A DNA stretch of 64,000 bases from Prosthecobacter sp. SYSU 5D2 (GCF_039655865.1 NZ_JBBYXL010000002.1:62001-126000), one strand, 5' to 3'; shown: positions 42,704 to 52,268, numbered from the stretch's first letter. The notes: generated by a model from the sequence alone, not told the origin. Translations and numbers: made by a program.

Positions 42704-43708
42704 TCAGCTTTCATCCCCCAGGCGTTTGTCGCCGGTGAGGTAGCCTTGGACGTAGTCGCGGACGGCGTCGTTGAGGGTATAGAGGTCCTGGGTGTAACCG
42801 GAGGCGCGGAGCTTGGTGATGTCCGCACAGGTGTAGTACTGGTATTTGGACTGGAGGTGCTCCGGCATGTCCACGAACTGGATATCAGGCTCTTTGCCGA
42901 GGGCGGCGAAGATGGCCTGGGCCAGCTGGACCCAGGTATGGGCCTGGCCGGAGCCGAGGTTGAAGAGGCCGTTGGCGGTCTTGGTCTCGGCCAAATGCAG
43001 GGTCATGCGGATGGCGTCCTTGACGTAGAGGAAGTCGCGCATCTGCTCGCCGTCCTTGTAGTCGGGCCGGTGGGATTTGAATAGCTGTACTTTGCCCTGG
43101 TCCAGGATCTGGCCGTAGGCTTTGTGGACGACGCTGCGCATGTCGGCCTTGTGGTCTTCATTGGGGCCGTAAACGTTGAAGTATTTGAGGCCGACGATCT
43201 TGTCCAGCATGCGGGTGCGCTTGGCATGGAGGTCGAAGAGGTGCTTCGAGTAGCCATACATGTTCAGCGGGCGGAGGGAGTGGAGATCGGAGAGCTGGTC
43301 ATCCATGCCCAGGGTGCCATCGCCATAGGTGGCGGCGGAGGAGGCATAGACAAAGCGGGTGTCGTTTTCCAAGGCCCACTTGCAGAGGATCTTGGTAAAC
43401 TCATAGTTGTTCCGCATGAGGTAGTCGGCATCCTTTTCGGTGGTGGCGGAGCAGGCGCCGAGGTGGAGGATGACATCGAACTGGCCGAGGCTGTCCGGGG
43501 AGCTGCGGATGTGCTTTTCCAGGTCGCCGCCGTCCACGTAGTCATGGAAGTGCAGAGGGACGAGGTTCTTCCATTTTTCGTCCGTGCTGAGGCGGTCGGA
43601 GATGATGATGTTTTCGCAGCCGCGACGGTTGAGTTCCCAGACGAGGGCGCTGCCGATGAATCCGGCGCCACCGGTGACGAGAATGCGGCTTTCAGGGTTA
43701 AGTGACAT
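42704..43708 (-). CDS. hldD: ADP-L-glycero-D-manno-heptose-6-epimerase
   Basis: 334 residues. Short-chain/extended epimerase with NAD(P) motif TGGAGFIGSALVWEL, HLGACSATTEKDADYLMRNN (typical of HldD/RfaD), catalytic YGYSKHLFD, and YFNVYGPNEDHKADMRSVVHK. It makes the L,D-heptose precursor of lipopolysaccharide core, which implies a Gram-negative outer membrane. Only this pathway gene is in the window. Confidence 0.95.
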   Translation of the reverse strand: MSLNPESRILVTGGAGFIGSALVWELNRRGCENIIISDRLSTDEKWKNLVPLHFHDYVDGGDLEKHIRSSPDSLGQFDVILHLGACSATTEKDADYLMRNNYEFTKILCKWALENDTRFVYASSAATYGDGTLGMDDQLSDLHSLRPLNMYGYSKHLFDLHAKRTRMLDKIVGLKYFNVYGPNEDHKADMRSVVHKAYGQILDQGKVQLFKSHRPDYKDGEQMRDFLYVKDAIRMTLHLAETKTANGLFNLGSGQAHTWVQLAQAIFAALGKEPDIQFVDMPEHLQSKYQYYTCADITKLRASGYTQDLYTLNDAVRDYVQGYLTGDKRLGDES

Positions 43709-43822
43709 GCACAGGGGATAGCGAGGAGGAGCGGCGGCTGCAACTTCTCACTTTGCGGTTTGGGCTCAGGATGCGGGATGGGACGTGCAGTTCGTGTGGA
43801 AATGGACCGTTGGCTGACCTCT

Positions 43823-43865
43823 TTACAGCATGCCTTTGAGCTTCGGTCAGACCCGTCCGGCGATC
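43823..43865 (-). pseudogene. Duplicated 3' end of the tesA-like gene
   Basis: 43 bp match 45322-45364 at 39 positions. On the minus strand this encodes the last residues of the esterase (PKLKGML stop) but with an in-frame TGA. It lies 1.5 kb from the intact gene and shows a local duplication. Confidence 0.75.
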
Positions 43866-44004
43866 AAATTTCGCCTGGTAATGCCTTTGCAGTGAAATTT
43901 GGGTGTTTATGGGTGGAGATATGGGGGGCAAGGGAACCGAGGCGGTTCGGGCGTCGCGCTGCGACGCGATGAGGGGTAGGTGCAGCGGGGGCGAAAGCGC
44001 GCCT

Positions 44005-44067
44005 TTGAAAGGCGCGGCTAATAGACGGACGCCGCTCTGCGGCTGGGGAAGGCGGCCATTTTGGGGG
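44005..44067. repeat. Intergenic repeat, copy A
   Basis: TTGAAAGGCGCGGCTAA... ACGGACGCCGCTCTGCGGC... TGGGGAAG..GGCCAT is shared with 45207-45269 in the same orientation. A GCCGC-tct-GCGGC hairpin lies at its centre. Confidence 0.8.
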
Positions 44068-44332
44068 GAGGGGTTAAGGGATAATCAGTAGCGTGGTAAT
44101 GCCGCAGATATGATGTCAGCTCCATAGCGCCAGACAGACCGACGAAGCCGACTTTCTTATTGTGCCACTCGGACGCGACAAGATCCTCCCCTTTCCAACC
44201 CCTCCATACCACGACTACCAGGAGAACAAGGTGAGCACATATCCAGTACATTGAAAACTTGTGAGTACAGGTGAAAGGATTGCTAAACATTTGGTTTTCA
44301 AGTATTTGCAGAATTTTTGAATTATTTTTCAT
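44018..44332 (-). CDS. Doubtful small membrane protein
   Basis: 104 residues with one hydrophobic segment (MYWICAHLVLLVVVVW) followed by a charged region. The C-terminal third overlaps the intergenic repeat copy A, which argues that the stop codon position is accidental. There is no family match. Confidence 0.25.
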   Translation of the reverse strand: MKNNSKILQILENQMFSNPFTCTHKFSMYWICAHLVLLVVVVWRGWKGEDLVASEWHNKKVGFVGLSGAMELTSYLRHYHATDYPLTPPPKMAAFPSRRAASVY

Positions 44333-44597
44333 CGCATCTCAATATCTGAGTTTTTACGTTTTAATTGAACTCATGATGGTGAATCAGCGATGATGCTGCG
44401 TCACTCGGTGAGTTTTTATGCACAATACATTGCTAAAAATGTATCTGAAAGTAGGATCAAAGGTATCAAACAGCGCGGCGAGCGCCGAATGGGATTCCAA
44501 CCCCAAACAACGCTCGCCGCAGGTTTCGCAAAAAATCACTGTTTGTAGGGCTGCGGGGTCCAAGCCGCAGTCCGCCAATCTTTTCTAAAATACATCC

Positions 44598-45197
44598 ATG
44601 TCGGAAAAAACCAAAGCTAAGATTTCAGAGCAAAAGCTCGCGCTTCGTCAAAGGGTATGGCCGGACATTACTGAAGAAGACCTTTGGATTCGCAAGGCGC
44701 GCGTCGGATTTACAACAATTCCCAGAATACTGCCTCTAATGGCAGTCATTATGGATTCTTTGTCAAAGAATAAGCCTGTCTCTTCGACATATTTCGACTT
44801 GTGGTGCCGAGCATATGATGAGTGTTTTGTGGTTCTGAATAAGCAGCCAGAAATGGCCTTTCATTCCGGTTTTTCTGGTCAGAGGGCAGTCCAAACGTGG
44901 TCCGAGCGAATCAAAATATTGGACAAACTGGGTTTTATTAAAGTTGCCTCAGGTCCAAATGGACCATTGAGCTATGTCCTCATCCTTAATCCCTACAAAG
45001 TGGTGCAACGGGTTTGCAAAACTAAACCTGATCTTATCCGGGAAGATCTCCAAAATGCTTTGCATGAACGTGCCATTGAGATTGGCGCGACTGACCTTGA
45101 AGATGTCCCAGCCATCCCAGCTCAAGAGCAAGCAGAAGAGGCTCAAAAACCAATGCAGCACACCGCTCGAAAGCGGAGTATCAAGGATAAAGGCTAG
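44598..45197 (+). CDS. Hypothetical protein with a possible winged-helix segment
   Basis: 199 residues, starting MSEKTKAKISEQKLAL. The middle (SGQRAVQTWSERIKILDKLGFIKV followed by PLSYVLILNPYKVV) looks like a winged helix, as in replication- or plasmid-associated proteins, but I cannot name the family. The C-terminus is basic and probably disordered. AT-rich codon use and flanking repeats suggest acquired DNA. Confidence 0.6.
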   Translation: MSEKTKAKISEQKLALRQRVWPDITEEDLWIRKARVGFTTIPRILPLMAVIMDSLSKNKPVSSTYFDLWCRAYDECFVVLNKQPEMAFHSGFSGQRAVQTWSERIKILDKLGFIKVASGPNGPLSYVLILNPYKVVQRVCKTKPDLIREDLQNALHERAIEIGATDLEDVPAIPAQEQAEEAQKPMQHTARKRSIKDKG

Positions 45198-45206
45198 GAT
45201 GCCCAA

Positions 45207-45269
45207 TTGAAAGGTGAGGCTAAGATACGGACGCCGCTCTGCGGCTGGGGAAGCAGGCCATACGGGGAT
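45207..45269. repeat. Intergenic repeat, copy B
   Basis: Matches copy A (44005-44067) with several substitutions, same orientation. It lies 10 bp after the hypothetical gene and 53 bp before the tesA stop codon. Confidence 0.8.
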
Positions 45270-45321
45270 GCTTATCAGGACCAGGGGGCTGAACTGAAGT
45301 CTGGGAAGGCGGGCAAACCGC

Positions 45322-45966
45322 TTACAGCATGCCTTTGAGCTTCGGCCAGACGAGTTCGGCGATCTTCTGCTGCCCTTCGGCATTGGGGTGGATGCGGTCA
45401 GCCTGGTTGAGTTTTTCATTGCCGCCGACGCCTTCGAGGAGGAAGGGAAGAAGTTCCGTTTTCTGGGACTCTGCCACTTTGGGAAAAACGCTTTTGAAGG
45501 ACTCGACGTATTTGGGTCCCAGGTTGTCTGGCATCTGCATGCCGGCGATGAGGATTTTGATGGAGGCGCTTTTGGCCCGTGCTTTGGCGACGATGCCGAC
45601 GAGGTTCTTTTCCGTCTGCTCGGGAGACAGGCCGCGCAGGCCGTCATTGCCGCCGAGTGCGATGACCAGTACGTCCGCACCGCGCTGGCCGAGCGCCCAG
45701 TCAATCCGCCGCAGCCCGCCGGCGGTGGTATCGCCGCTGACGCCTGCATTCACCACCTCATAAGGCAGCCCTTCGGCGTCCATTTTCTTTTGCAACAAGG
45801 CGGGATAAGCCTCCTCACGGGCCAGCCCGTAACCCGCAGTGATGCTGTCGCCCAGAATGAGAATTCTTTTCTTTCCTTCGCCTGCGGTTTGCGCCAGCAG
45901 CGTACCCATTCCGCCGCCCGATGCTGACATCAGCAGTACGAACACCAGCCATTTCATCCATGTCAT
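45322..45966 (-). CDS. tesA: Secreted SGNH esterase (TesA/arylesterase-like)
   Basis: About 215 residues from ATG 45966 (alternatives 45984 and 45957). Signal peptide MKWLVFVLLMSASGGG. SGNH blocks: ILGDSITAGYG (nucleophile serine), NAGVSGDTTAGG, VLVIALGGNDGLRG (Asn), and the DRIHPNAEGQ Asp-His. It matches periplasmic TesA (acyl-CoA thioesterase I/lysophospholipase L1) in length and order. It diverges from ybbA with overlapping or abutting starts, the same arrangement as in E. coli tesA/ybbA-ybbP. Confidence 0.9.
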   Translation of the reverse strand: MTWMKWLVFVLLMSASGGGMGTLLAQTAGEGKKRILILGDSITAGYGLAREEAYPALLQKKMDAEGLPYEVVNAGVSGDTTAGGLRRIDWALGQRGADVLVIALGGNDGLRGLSPEQTEKNLVGIVAKARAKSASIKILIAGMQMPDNLGPKYVESFKSVFPKVAESQKTELLPFLLEGVGGNEKLNQADRIHPNAEGQQKIAELVWPKLKGML

Positions 45967-46685
45967 CTGCCAGATTAGAATCATCGCCTCCGGCTGTCAA
46001 ACGGCCCATCCTGGAGATCCAGGCACTCAAAAAGGTTCATCGCACCGCCAGTCATGAACTGACGGTGCTGCACGATATCCACCTCAAGCTGGAGGCGGGA
46101 GACACGCTGGCGATCACCGGCCCGTCCGGCAGTGGCAAGACGACGCTGCTGGGCCTTTGCGCCGGGCTTGATGACGCCACGTCCGGCTCGATGAAACTGG
46201 ACGGCCACGCTTTCGAAAATCTCTCCCAGGATGCTCGTGCGGCTCTGCGCAACCAGCTTGTCGGTTTCGTTTTCCAGAGCTTCCAGCTCATCCCGACCCT
46301 CACGGCGGTGGAGAATGTCCTCGTGCCGCTGGAACTGCGCGGTGAAAGGGGCCAGCAAAAAGTGGCTGAAGCCCTCCTGCGCGAGGTCGGCCTGGGCGAC
46401 CGTTTGGATCACTACCCAGCCCAACTTTCCGGCGGCGAGCAACAGCGCGTCGCCCTGGCCCGGGCCTTCATTCATCGCCCGAAAATCCTGCTCGCTGACG
46501 AACCCACCGGCAATCTCGATGCCGCCACCAGCCTGCCTATTGTGGAGATGCTCTTTCGCCTCAACCGCGAGGCGGGCACCGCTCTGGTGCTCGTGACTCA
46601 CGATCCGGGCCTGGCGGCGAAAGCGCGTCGCGTCATCAAAATGGACGGTGGAACGATCATCGCGGAGGAAGAAAATGCCGTCTGA
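45960..46685 (+). CDS. ybbA: ABC transporter ATP-binding protein, YbbA-like
   Basis: 241 residues from ATG 45960. Walker A GPSGSGKTT, Q-loop FVFQSFQLIPTLTAVEN (hallmark of LolD/MacB/YbbA group), signature LSGGEQQRVALARA, Walker B ILLADEPTGNLD, H-loop VTHDP. It pairs with the FtsX-type permease that overlaps its 3' end by 11 bp. Confidence 0.93.
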   Translation: MSSARLESSPPAVKRPILEIQALKKVHRTASHELTVLHDIHLKLEAGDTLAITGPSGSGKTTLLGLCAGLDDATSGSMKLDGHAFENLSQDARAALRNQLVGFVFQSFQLIPTLTAVENVLVPLELRGERGQQKVAEALLREVGLGDRLDHYPAQLSGGEQQRVALARAFIHRPKILLADEPTGNLDAATSLPIVEMLFRLNREAGTALVLVTHDPGLAAKARRVIKMDGGTIIAEEENAV

Positions 46686-49221
46686 TCCCCGTCCGCTGCC
46701 TGCCGGTCTGGTCTCCGCCTTGCTCCATCCATGGACCTGGAAAATGGCCTGGCGTGACAGCCGCACGCAGCGTGTGCGTTTGCTCATCTTCTCGCTCGCC
46801 ATTGTTTCCGGCATTGCCTCGCTCGTCGCCATCCACTCGCTAAAGGCCAGTGTGGAAACGGGCATCCAGTCGCAGGCCAAGGAGCTGCTCGGCTCGGATC
46901 TCCAGGTCTCCTCTTCCCGGCCGATCTCTGCGGACGATGCTGCCAGCCTTTCCCAGATGGCCACCCGCACCACCCGCGAGCTGGCCTTTCCCACCATGAT
47001 GACCTTTCCCAATGGCGGTGCCCGGATGGTGCATGTGCGGGCTTTGGAAGGTGATTATCCTTATTATGGGACGGTGGAAACGGTTCCGGCGGATGCCTGG
47101 CAGGGCAGATCCGCTGAACCTGGCATCCTGTTAGAAGCCTCCCTTTTGGAGCAGTTTCAGATGAAGACTGGCGACATGATCGAGCTGGGGCGCAGGCCTT
47201 TGAAAATCCTCGGAGCCATTCACAAAACAGCTCCGCGCGCCAGCCGCTTCAGCGCCATCGCTCCGGAAGTTTATGTGCGCCTTTCGGATACTCATCAGAG
47301 CGGGCTCATCGGTGCCAACAGCATGGTGACACACATTCTCCATCTGGAGATTCCCGAGAGAACGTCTTCGGCCGAACTGAAGGAAAGCGTGCGCAATGAG
47401 TTTCCTTCGACCTCCTGGCGGCTGGAGACGCCGGAGGACCGCCAGGAAAGCCTGGGCAATGCGCTGGATCTGTTTCAGCGGTACCTTGGCCTCCTGGCGC
47501 TGGCGTCGCTGGCTCTCGGTGCGCTGGGCGTGGCGGGAGCGGTTCAGTCTCACATCAACCGCCGGGTGGCCACCATCGCTATTCTGCAATGTCTCGGTGC
47601 GCCCCGCCAGCTCGCGGCCGCTGTTTACATCGCCCAGAGTGCGGCGCTGGGATTGCTCGGGGCGGTCCTTGGAGCGGGGATCGGGATACTTTTGCAAACG
47701 GGTCTGCTGAGCCTGTTCCGGGACAGTCTGCCCATTGCGGTGACGCCCTCCCCTGAGTGGGAGACCGTCTTCCGTACCACACTGGCCGGCTTTGCGGTGT
47801 GCTGCGGATTTGCTCTGATTCCCATTCTGAAAATTCACCGCATTTCACCTGCCACCACTCTGCGCAGCGGTGGTTTGCTCCCCGGCAGCGCCCTCCGCAC
47901 AGTCCCCGTTTACCTGCTGCTCACCGCGCTGCTGATCCTGCTGGCCCTAACCAACGATGCTGACTGGAGGCGGGCGCTGGGCCTGGTGGGCGGGCTGGCT
48001 GCCGCCTTTGCCCTGGTCCTTGCGGTGGCCCGCGGGCTGATGGCTGTCACACGCCGCATCGTCCGGCCGGGCTGGCCTTATCTGCTGCGGCAGGGCATCT
48101 CCAACCTTCACCGTCCTGGCAACCAGACCCTGCTGTTTCTGCTTTCGCTCGGGCTGGGTACCTTTCTCCTGCTGACCATCCTTCTTGCGGGTGATCTTCT
48201 GCAGCAGCGCCTCCACATTGCCAACACCGATGACAGTCCCAATCTGTACCTCATTGATGTCCAGCCCGACCAGGTGGAGGGCGTCACATCGCTGGTCAAA
48301 AGCCATGAGCTGCCGGTTTTGGAAACCGCGCCCATGGTAACCATGCGCGTTATGGAATTGAAGGGTGTAGCGATTGCCAAGGCGGAAGGCGTTCCGCGCT
48401 GGATCGCCAACCGTGAATTTCGCTCCAGCTACCGTGCCTATCTCAACTCCAGCGAATCTCTGATCGCTGGAGAGTGGCATGAGACGGTGCCGGATGCCGA
48501 GGGGCCTATCCCGGTCTCGCTGGAAGAGCAAATCGCCAAAGACATGCGTGTCAGCATCGGCGATACCCTGACGCTGGATGTGCAGGGCATCGCCCTGGAA
48601 GCCCGTGTGACCAGCCTGCGCAAGGTGGACTGGAGCCGTTTTAACCTTAACTTCTTCATGGTCTTCCCGCCCGGAGCGCTCGAAGGAGCACCGGGCTTCC
48701 ACGTGGTGACCACCCGCACTCCGGATCCGGCGGCAGTGGGGCGTCTTCTGCAAGACCTCACCCGCGACTTCGCCAATGTCACCTCCATTGACCTGTCCCA
48801 GATTTTAGAAGCCGTCAGCGATATTCTCTCCAAGATTTCACAGGTCGTTACCCTCCTTGGCGGCTTGACGCTCCTCGCCGCGCTGCCCATCGTCACCGGC
48901 ACCCTGCTCAACGGGCGGGACGTCCGCCTCCGCGAAAGCGTGCTGCTGCGCACGCTCGGAGCCTCTGCCAGGCAGGTGCGGACCATTCTTGTCATCGAGT
49001 TTGCAGCTCTTGGTTTTCTCGCCGGGCTTACCGGTACTCTTCTTGCGGGAGCCGCCACCTCGGTCCTGGCCAGTTACGTCTTCAAAACGGATTTCACGCC
49101 GGATGTGACGGTCATCGCGGCCACGTTCACGATCACCACCGCCGTTTCCATTCTTGGCGGCCTCGCCCTCAGCCGGGGAATCACCACCCATCCGCCGCTG
49201 GAGATCCTTCGAAACACTTGA
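46675..49221 (+). CDS. ybbP: FtsX/MacB-type ABC permease, YbbP-like
   Basis: 848 residues from ATG 46675, which overlaps the ybbA stop. It has an N-terminal membrane segment (LLIFSLAIVSGIASLVAIHSL), a large periplasmic domain, two groups of hydrophobic segments (around 270-390 and 410-490) and a final FtsX group (TLLGGLTLLAALPIVTGTLL ... EFAALGFLAGLTGTLLAGAA). This is the double-FtsX layout of YbbP. In other bacteria ybbAP with tesA is thought to handle lipophilic molecules at the membrane; the substrate is uncertain. Confidence 0.92.
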   Translation: MPSDPRPLPAGLVSALLHPWTWKMAWRDSRTQRVRLLIFSLAIVSGIASLVAIHSLKASVETGIQSQAKELLGSDLQVSSSRPISADDAASLSQMATRTTRELAFPTMMTFPNGGARMVHVRALEGDYPYYGTVETVPADAWQGRSAEPGILLEASLLEQFQMKTGDMIELGRRPLKILGAIHKTAPRASRFSAIAPEVYVRLSDTHQSGLIGANSMVTHILHLEIPERTSSAELKESVRNEFPSTSWRLETPEDRQESLGNALDLFQRYLGLLALASLALGALGVAGAVQSHINRRVATIAILQCLGAPRQLAAAVYIAQSAALGLLGAVLGAGIGILLQTGLLSLFRDSLPIAVTPSPEWETVFRTTLAGFAVCCGFALIPILKIHRISPATTLRSGGLLPGSALRTVPVYLLLTALLILLALTNDADWRRALGLVGGLAAAFALVLAVARGLMAVTRRIVRPGWPYLLRQGISNLHRPGNQTLLFLLSLGLGTFLLLTILLAGDLLQQRLHIANTDDSPNLYLIDVQPDQVEGVTSLVKSHELPVLETAPMVTMRVMELKGVAIAKAEGVPRWIANREFRSSYRAYLNSSESLIAGEWHETVPDAEGPIPVSLEEQIAKDMRVSIGDTLTLDVQGIALEARVTSLRKVDWSRFNLNFFMVFPPGALEGAPGFHVVTTRTPDPAAVGRLLQDLTRDFANVTSIDLSQILEAVSDILSKISQVVTLLGGLTLLAALPIVTGTLLNGRDVRLRESVLLRTLGASARQVRTILVIEFAALGFLAGLTGTLLAGAATSVLASYVFKTDFTPDVTVIAATFTITTAVSILGGLALSRGITTHPPLEILRNT

Positions 49222-49358
49222 TGTTAGGTGGCGGGGAGGCAATCGAATACACTTTCTCGTCAATGAGTTGCTAATGCATCTTAAACCGGGTCGTTGAATG
49301 CATGATTCAACACATCCGTCTTGCTGGCCGAATCGAAACTTTCCCTCATCTCTCTCTC

Positions 49359-50537
49359 ATGCATCATCCATGGAACAAATTCAATGTTGGCAGTGGCCGT
49401 CATCCATTCACAGGCTGCTCCAGGCGTCTGGCCCTGCACTGGCTGCTTTTGCTTGCCGCCGTGGCGCTGCCGCTTGCCGCGCAAGAGAAGGTGCCTGCCT
49501 CCGGGACGGGCAGGCTGGCGGCTGACGTGGCGGCCAGGGTGGATGCAGCGGTAACGAAGGAAATGGAGAGGCAAGACCTGGTCGGCGTGGCCGTGGGCTT
49601 GTTGCAGAAAGGCGAAGTGGTCTATCTTCAGGGCTACGGGCTGGCGGACCGGGAGAAAAACGAGCCTGTGACTGACGAGACCGTCTTCAACTGGGCCTCC
49701 AACTCCAAGCCACTCTGCGGTATGGCCGCCATGCAACTGATGGAAAAGGGCTTGCTGGATTTGGACGCAGACGTGCGGCAATACGTGCCTGAATTTCCCA
49801 AGCAAAAAGAAGGCGTCATCACCATGCGGCATCTGCTCAGCCATACCAGCGGCATCACGCACTATGGCAAGGTCATTCCCACCCGCCGTGCCTACCCAAC
49901 GAAGACGCCTTATCTGGATCCGGTGCTTGCCCTGGATACCTTTAACCGCACCGCCCTGGTCTCCAAACCGGGGGAAAAGGAGCTCTACTCCTCATATGCC
50001 TACATTCTCGCCAGTGCCGTTGTCCAGCGTGTCGGCAAGGAGCCGTATCCCCGGCAGATAGAAAAACGCATCGCCCAACCGCTGGGCATGACCAGCCTGC
50101 AGCTTGACATGGATCATGACCGCCAGCCGCATTGGGCAGCGGGCTATGTCAAGGACGCTGCCGGGCAGGTGACACGTGCAAAGGAGGAGGCGCACTATTG
50201 GAAACATGGTGCAGGCGGACACAAATCCAACGTCAAGGATTTCGCACTCTGGGCGCAGGCGGTGCTGAATCATCGCCTGATTGCTGCCGAGACGGAGACG
50301 GCGATGTGGACCGCGCAGAAAACCAACGACGGCACAACCGCCGGGTACGGTCTCGGCTTCGCCATTGACGGGCAAAACGGGCTGCGCGTCTCCCATGGCG
50401 GCAAGCAGAATGAAGCGACGAGCCGCCTGGTCATTTATCCCAAACAGAAGAATGGGATTGTCGTCATGACCAACTGCGGCTTTGGCGATCCCGGAGCCAT
50501 CACCACGGCCATTTTCAAAGCGCTCCAGACCCGATAG
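49359..50537 (+). CDS. Exported serine hydrolase of the beta-lactamase/penicillin-binding family
   Basis: 392 residues from ATG 49359 (ATG 49302 would add 19). Signal peptide LALHWLLLLAAVALPLAAQ. The SxxK motif is SNSK in NWASNSKPLCGMAAMQL, the second motif is the YSSYAY tyrosine region, and a HGG near the C-terminus replaces KTG. It fits class-C-like esterases/D-aminopeptidases more than resistance enzymes. Monocistronic. Confidence 0.88.
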   Translation: MHHPWNKFNVGSGRHPFTGCSRRLALHWLLLLAAVALPLAAQEKVPASGTGRLAADVAARVDAAVTKEMERQDLVGVAVGLLQKGEVVYLQGYGLADREKNEPVTDETVFNWASNSKPLCGMAAMQLMEKGLLDLDADVRQYVPEFPKQKEGVITMRHLLSHTSGITHYGKVIPTRRAYPTKTPYLDPVLALDTFNRTALVSKPGEKELYSSYAYILASAVVQRVGKEPYPRQIEKRIAQPLGMTSLQLDMDHDRQPHWAAGYVKDAAGQVTRAKEEAHYWKHGAGGHKSNVKDFALWAQAVLNHRLIAAETETAMWTAQKTNDGTTAGYGLGFAIDGQNGLRVSHGGKQNEATSRLVIYPKQKNGIVVMTNCGFGDPGAITTAIFKALQTR

Positions 50538-50613
50538 CCCGGGAATCATTTGCTGCCAGACGAGGAACCGGCAGGGTCATTTTTAACCAAGGCTGTGGGC
50601 AGGAACCTGGACC

Positions 50614-51129
50614 TTACATGGACTCTTTCCACACGGCGGGGTGGATGAAGGTGGAGGCGGAGAGCTCACCGGACTCGCTGCCGGCGACGGTGTCCATGAC
50701 CATGCCGGGGGTATGGCGGAGGGCAGGGTAGAGGAAGACCTCGCTGGCGATCTGGAGCTTGGGAATGAGGGCGGAGCCGTAATGCTCCACCTCCCAGCTC
50801 AGCAGGAGGGGTTCTTCATCGGTGAAGCTGTCCATGGACTGCTCAATCCAGCCGACAAGGCCACTGCCATTGAGAAGATCCCAAATTTCCCCGGTTTCCA
50901 GATCCACCCGCACGGCGAAACCATGGCTGTGGCTGACGCCGTCGCGTACATCGCGGTCCTGGGAAATAAGTGCCAGGATGACCTGCGTGCAGGAATTCAT
51001 TGAAGGCACGATATCCAGCTGGAATCCAAAACGCAGGGGATGGTTCGGGACGAGAATCTTACCAAAGCTCAGGAGGTCAAAGCTGGCGAAGGCTGTTTCT
51101 GGACTGACGAGTGGTGCGGGAGTGTGCAT
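50614..51129 (-). CDS. Hypothetical protein
   Basis: 171 residues, MHTPAPLVSPETAFASFDLL..., no signal peptide. Segments such as GFAVRVDLETGEIWDLLNGSGLVGWIEQ and LLLSWEVEHYGSALIPKLQI suggest a beta-sandwich. I know no named family. The 190 bp upstream to mutT contain an AT-rich stretch (51190-51235), plausibly promoter DNA. Confidence 0.65.
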   Translation of the reverse strand: MHTPAPLVSPETAFASFDLLSFGKILVPNHPLRFGFQLDIVPSMNSCTQVILALISQDRDVRDGVSHSHGFAVRVDLETGEIWDLLNGSGLVGWIEQSMDSFTDEEPLLLSWEVEHYGSALIPKLQIASEVFLYPALRHTPGMVMDTVAGSESGELSASTFIHPAVWKESM

Positions 51130-51320
51130 GGCAAAGTGGAAAGCTTGTCAGAATTTTGTCATGGTTTGTATCAAATATCAAATAATTATGGAAAGTGTTT
51201 AAAATATTAATAATATTAATAAAACTAAAGCATTGTCGTTTTAGAACATCACCGAGCCTGGCTTCCACATCTCTATGTGATGCGTAACGCTTTTGTAACC
51301 AAGGTTTTATGACGCAAGAG

Positions 51321-51731
51321 TCAGGCCAGGTCCGCCAGCCATTTGATCAGGGGAAGGTCGGCTGGGGCGAGATCCAGCTCTGAAATATTTTTTTGAAAAA
51401 CCCAGCGTAGGGCGGTGTGCTCATGGGGATGAGGGGCCGGACTACAGGCTGTCAGCTCACATAAAAAGGGGAAAAGCCGGATGAAACCCCAGCCATATTC
51501 ATGCAAAACGGGCGGACCTGCCTGCAGGAGAGTGACTCGGCAGCCAAGCTCCTCCATCAGTTCACGATGAAGGGCTTGGGCAGGAGTTTCACCCGGGTCA
51601 ATTTTTCCGCCGGGGAATTCCCAAAGGCCGGCGAGGGCCTTGCCAGGAGGACGCTGGGCCAGGAGGATCTGCGCATCCGCACGCCGGATGATGGCGCAGA
51701 CTACATCCAGGGGCTGGGAGGTGGCTGACAT
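51321..51731 (-). CDS. mutT: NUDIX hydrolase, MutT-like (8-oxo-dGTP diphosphatase)
   Basis: 136 residues. Complete Nudix box GGKIDPGETPAQALHRELMEELG preceded by LAGLWEFPG, as in MutT. It hydrolyses oxidised dGTP to prevent mutation. Divergent from the VOC gene with about 46 bp between starts. Confidence 0.9.
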   Translation of the reverse strand: MSATSQPLDVVCAIIRRADAQILLAQRPPGKALAGLWEFPGGKIDPGETPAQALHRELMEELGCRVTLLQAGPPVLHEYGWGFIRLFPFLCELTACSPAPHPHEHTALRWVFQKNISELDLAPADLPLIKWLADLA

Positions 51732-51777
51732 GCGTGATTTTTACTGACGAGTGGCTGCGGCAGCGCATAATCCGGGG

Positions 51778-52125
51778 ATGCGTCCTGAGAAAGTCAAATT
51801 CATGCTGATGGCGGCGGACATGCGTCGCGCGGTCCGTTTTTACACCACTGTGCTGGGTTTTCAGGAGGTGTTTGTGAGCGATTTCTGGTCGGAACTGGCC
51901 TTTGGCGATGCCATCCTGGCACTGCATGGCGGCCATGACGGGTCGGTGAATCCGACGGGACTGAGCCTGCAGTTTGAGGATGTGTTTGATGTGGCGGCGC
52001 TGATTGCCAAGTCGGGCGGGAAGATCCTGGATGCGCCGAATCAGCGGGAAGGAGAGCCCATTTTGTTAGGCCGCTACCGGGACCCGGAGGGCAATGAGGG
52101 TTTCATCACGCAGTATGTGGGGTAG
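51778..52125 (+). CDS. VOC-family (glyoxalase/bleomycin resistance-like) protein
   Basis: 115 residues from ATG 51778. It has one beta-alpha-beta-beta-beta module: MAADMRRAVRFYTTVLGFQEVF at the start and GRYRDPEGNEGFITQYV at the end, the usual VOC signature. Metal use and substrate are unknown; it probably works as a homodimer. Confidence 0.85.
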   Translation: MRPEKVKFMLMAADMRRAVRFYTTVLGFQEVFVSDFWSELAFGDAILALHGGHDGSVNPTGLSLQFEDVFDVAALIAKSGGKILDAPNQREGEPILLGRYRDPEGNEGFITQYVG

Positions 52126-52234
52126 GCAATCCGTTCCAGGACGGGGAGTTTTACAAGCCTCGGAAAACACGAAACACACGGAAAAGAGAGCCCTGGTTTT
52201 GACGAAACGGTTTCGTTAAATGCAGTGACAATTC

Positions 52235-52268
52235 AAAAAAAGGCACGGGCCTTTCGGTCCCGTGCCTT
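52235..52268 (-). terminator. Intrinsic terminator of ilvC
   Basis: On the minus strand AAGGCACGGGACC-gaaa-GGCCCGTGCCTT followed by a T run (A run 52235-52241 on plus). It lies 55 bp past the ilvC stop codon. Confidence 0.9.

Larger units (their letters stand above)
43866..44597. other. Rearranged intergenic stretch with repeats
   Basis: It contains a REP-like hairpin GCGCGCCTTTGAAAGGCGCGGCTA (43997-44020), repeat copy A (44005-44067), and near 44490-44580 a further hairpin-rich segment (GCGGCGAGCGCCG; CTGCGGGGTCCAAGCCGCAG). Apart from a doubtful small membrane ORF at 44018-44332 no gene is supported. Confidence 0.55.

Noticed and set aside
50614-51129. Assigning the hypothetical protein to a named family
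   Set aside because: No motif is distinctive enough; left as hypothetical.
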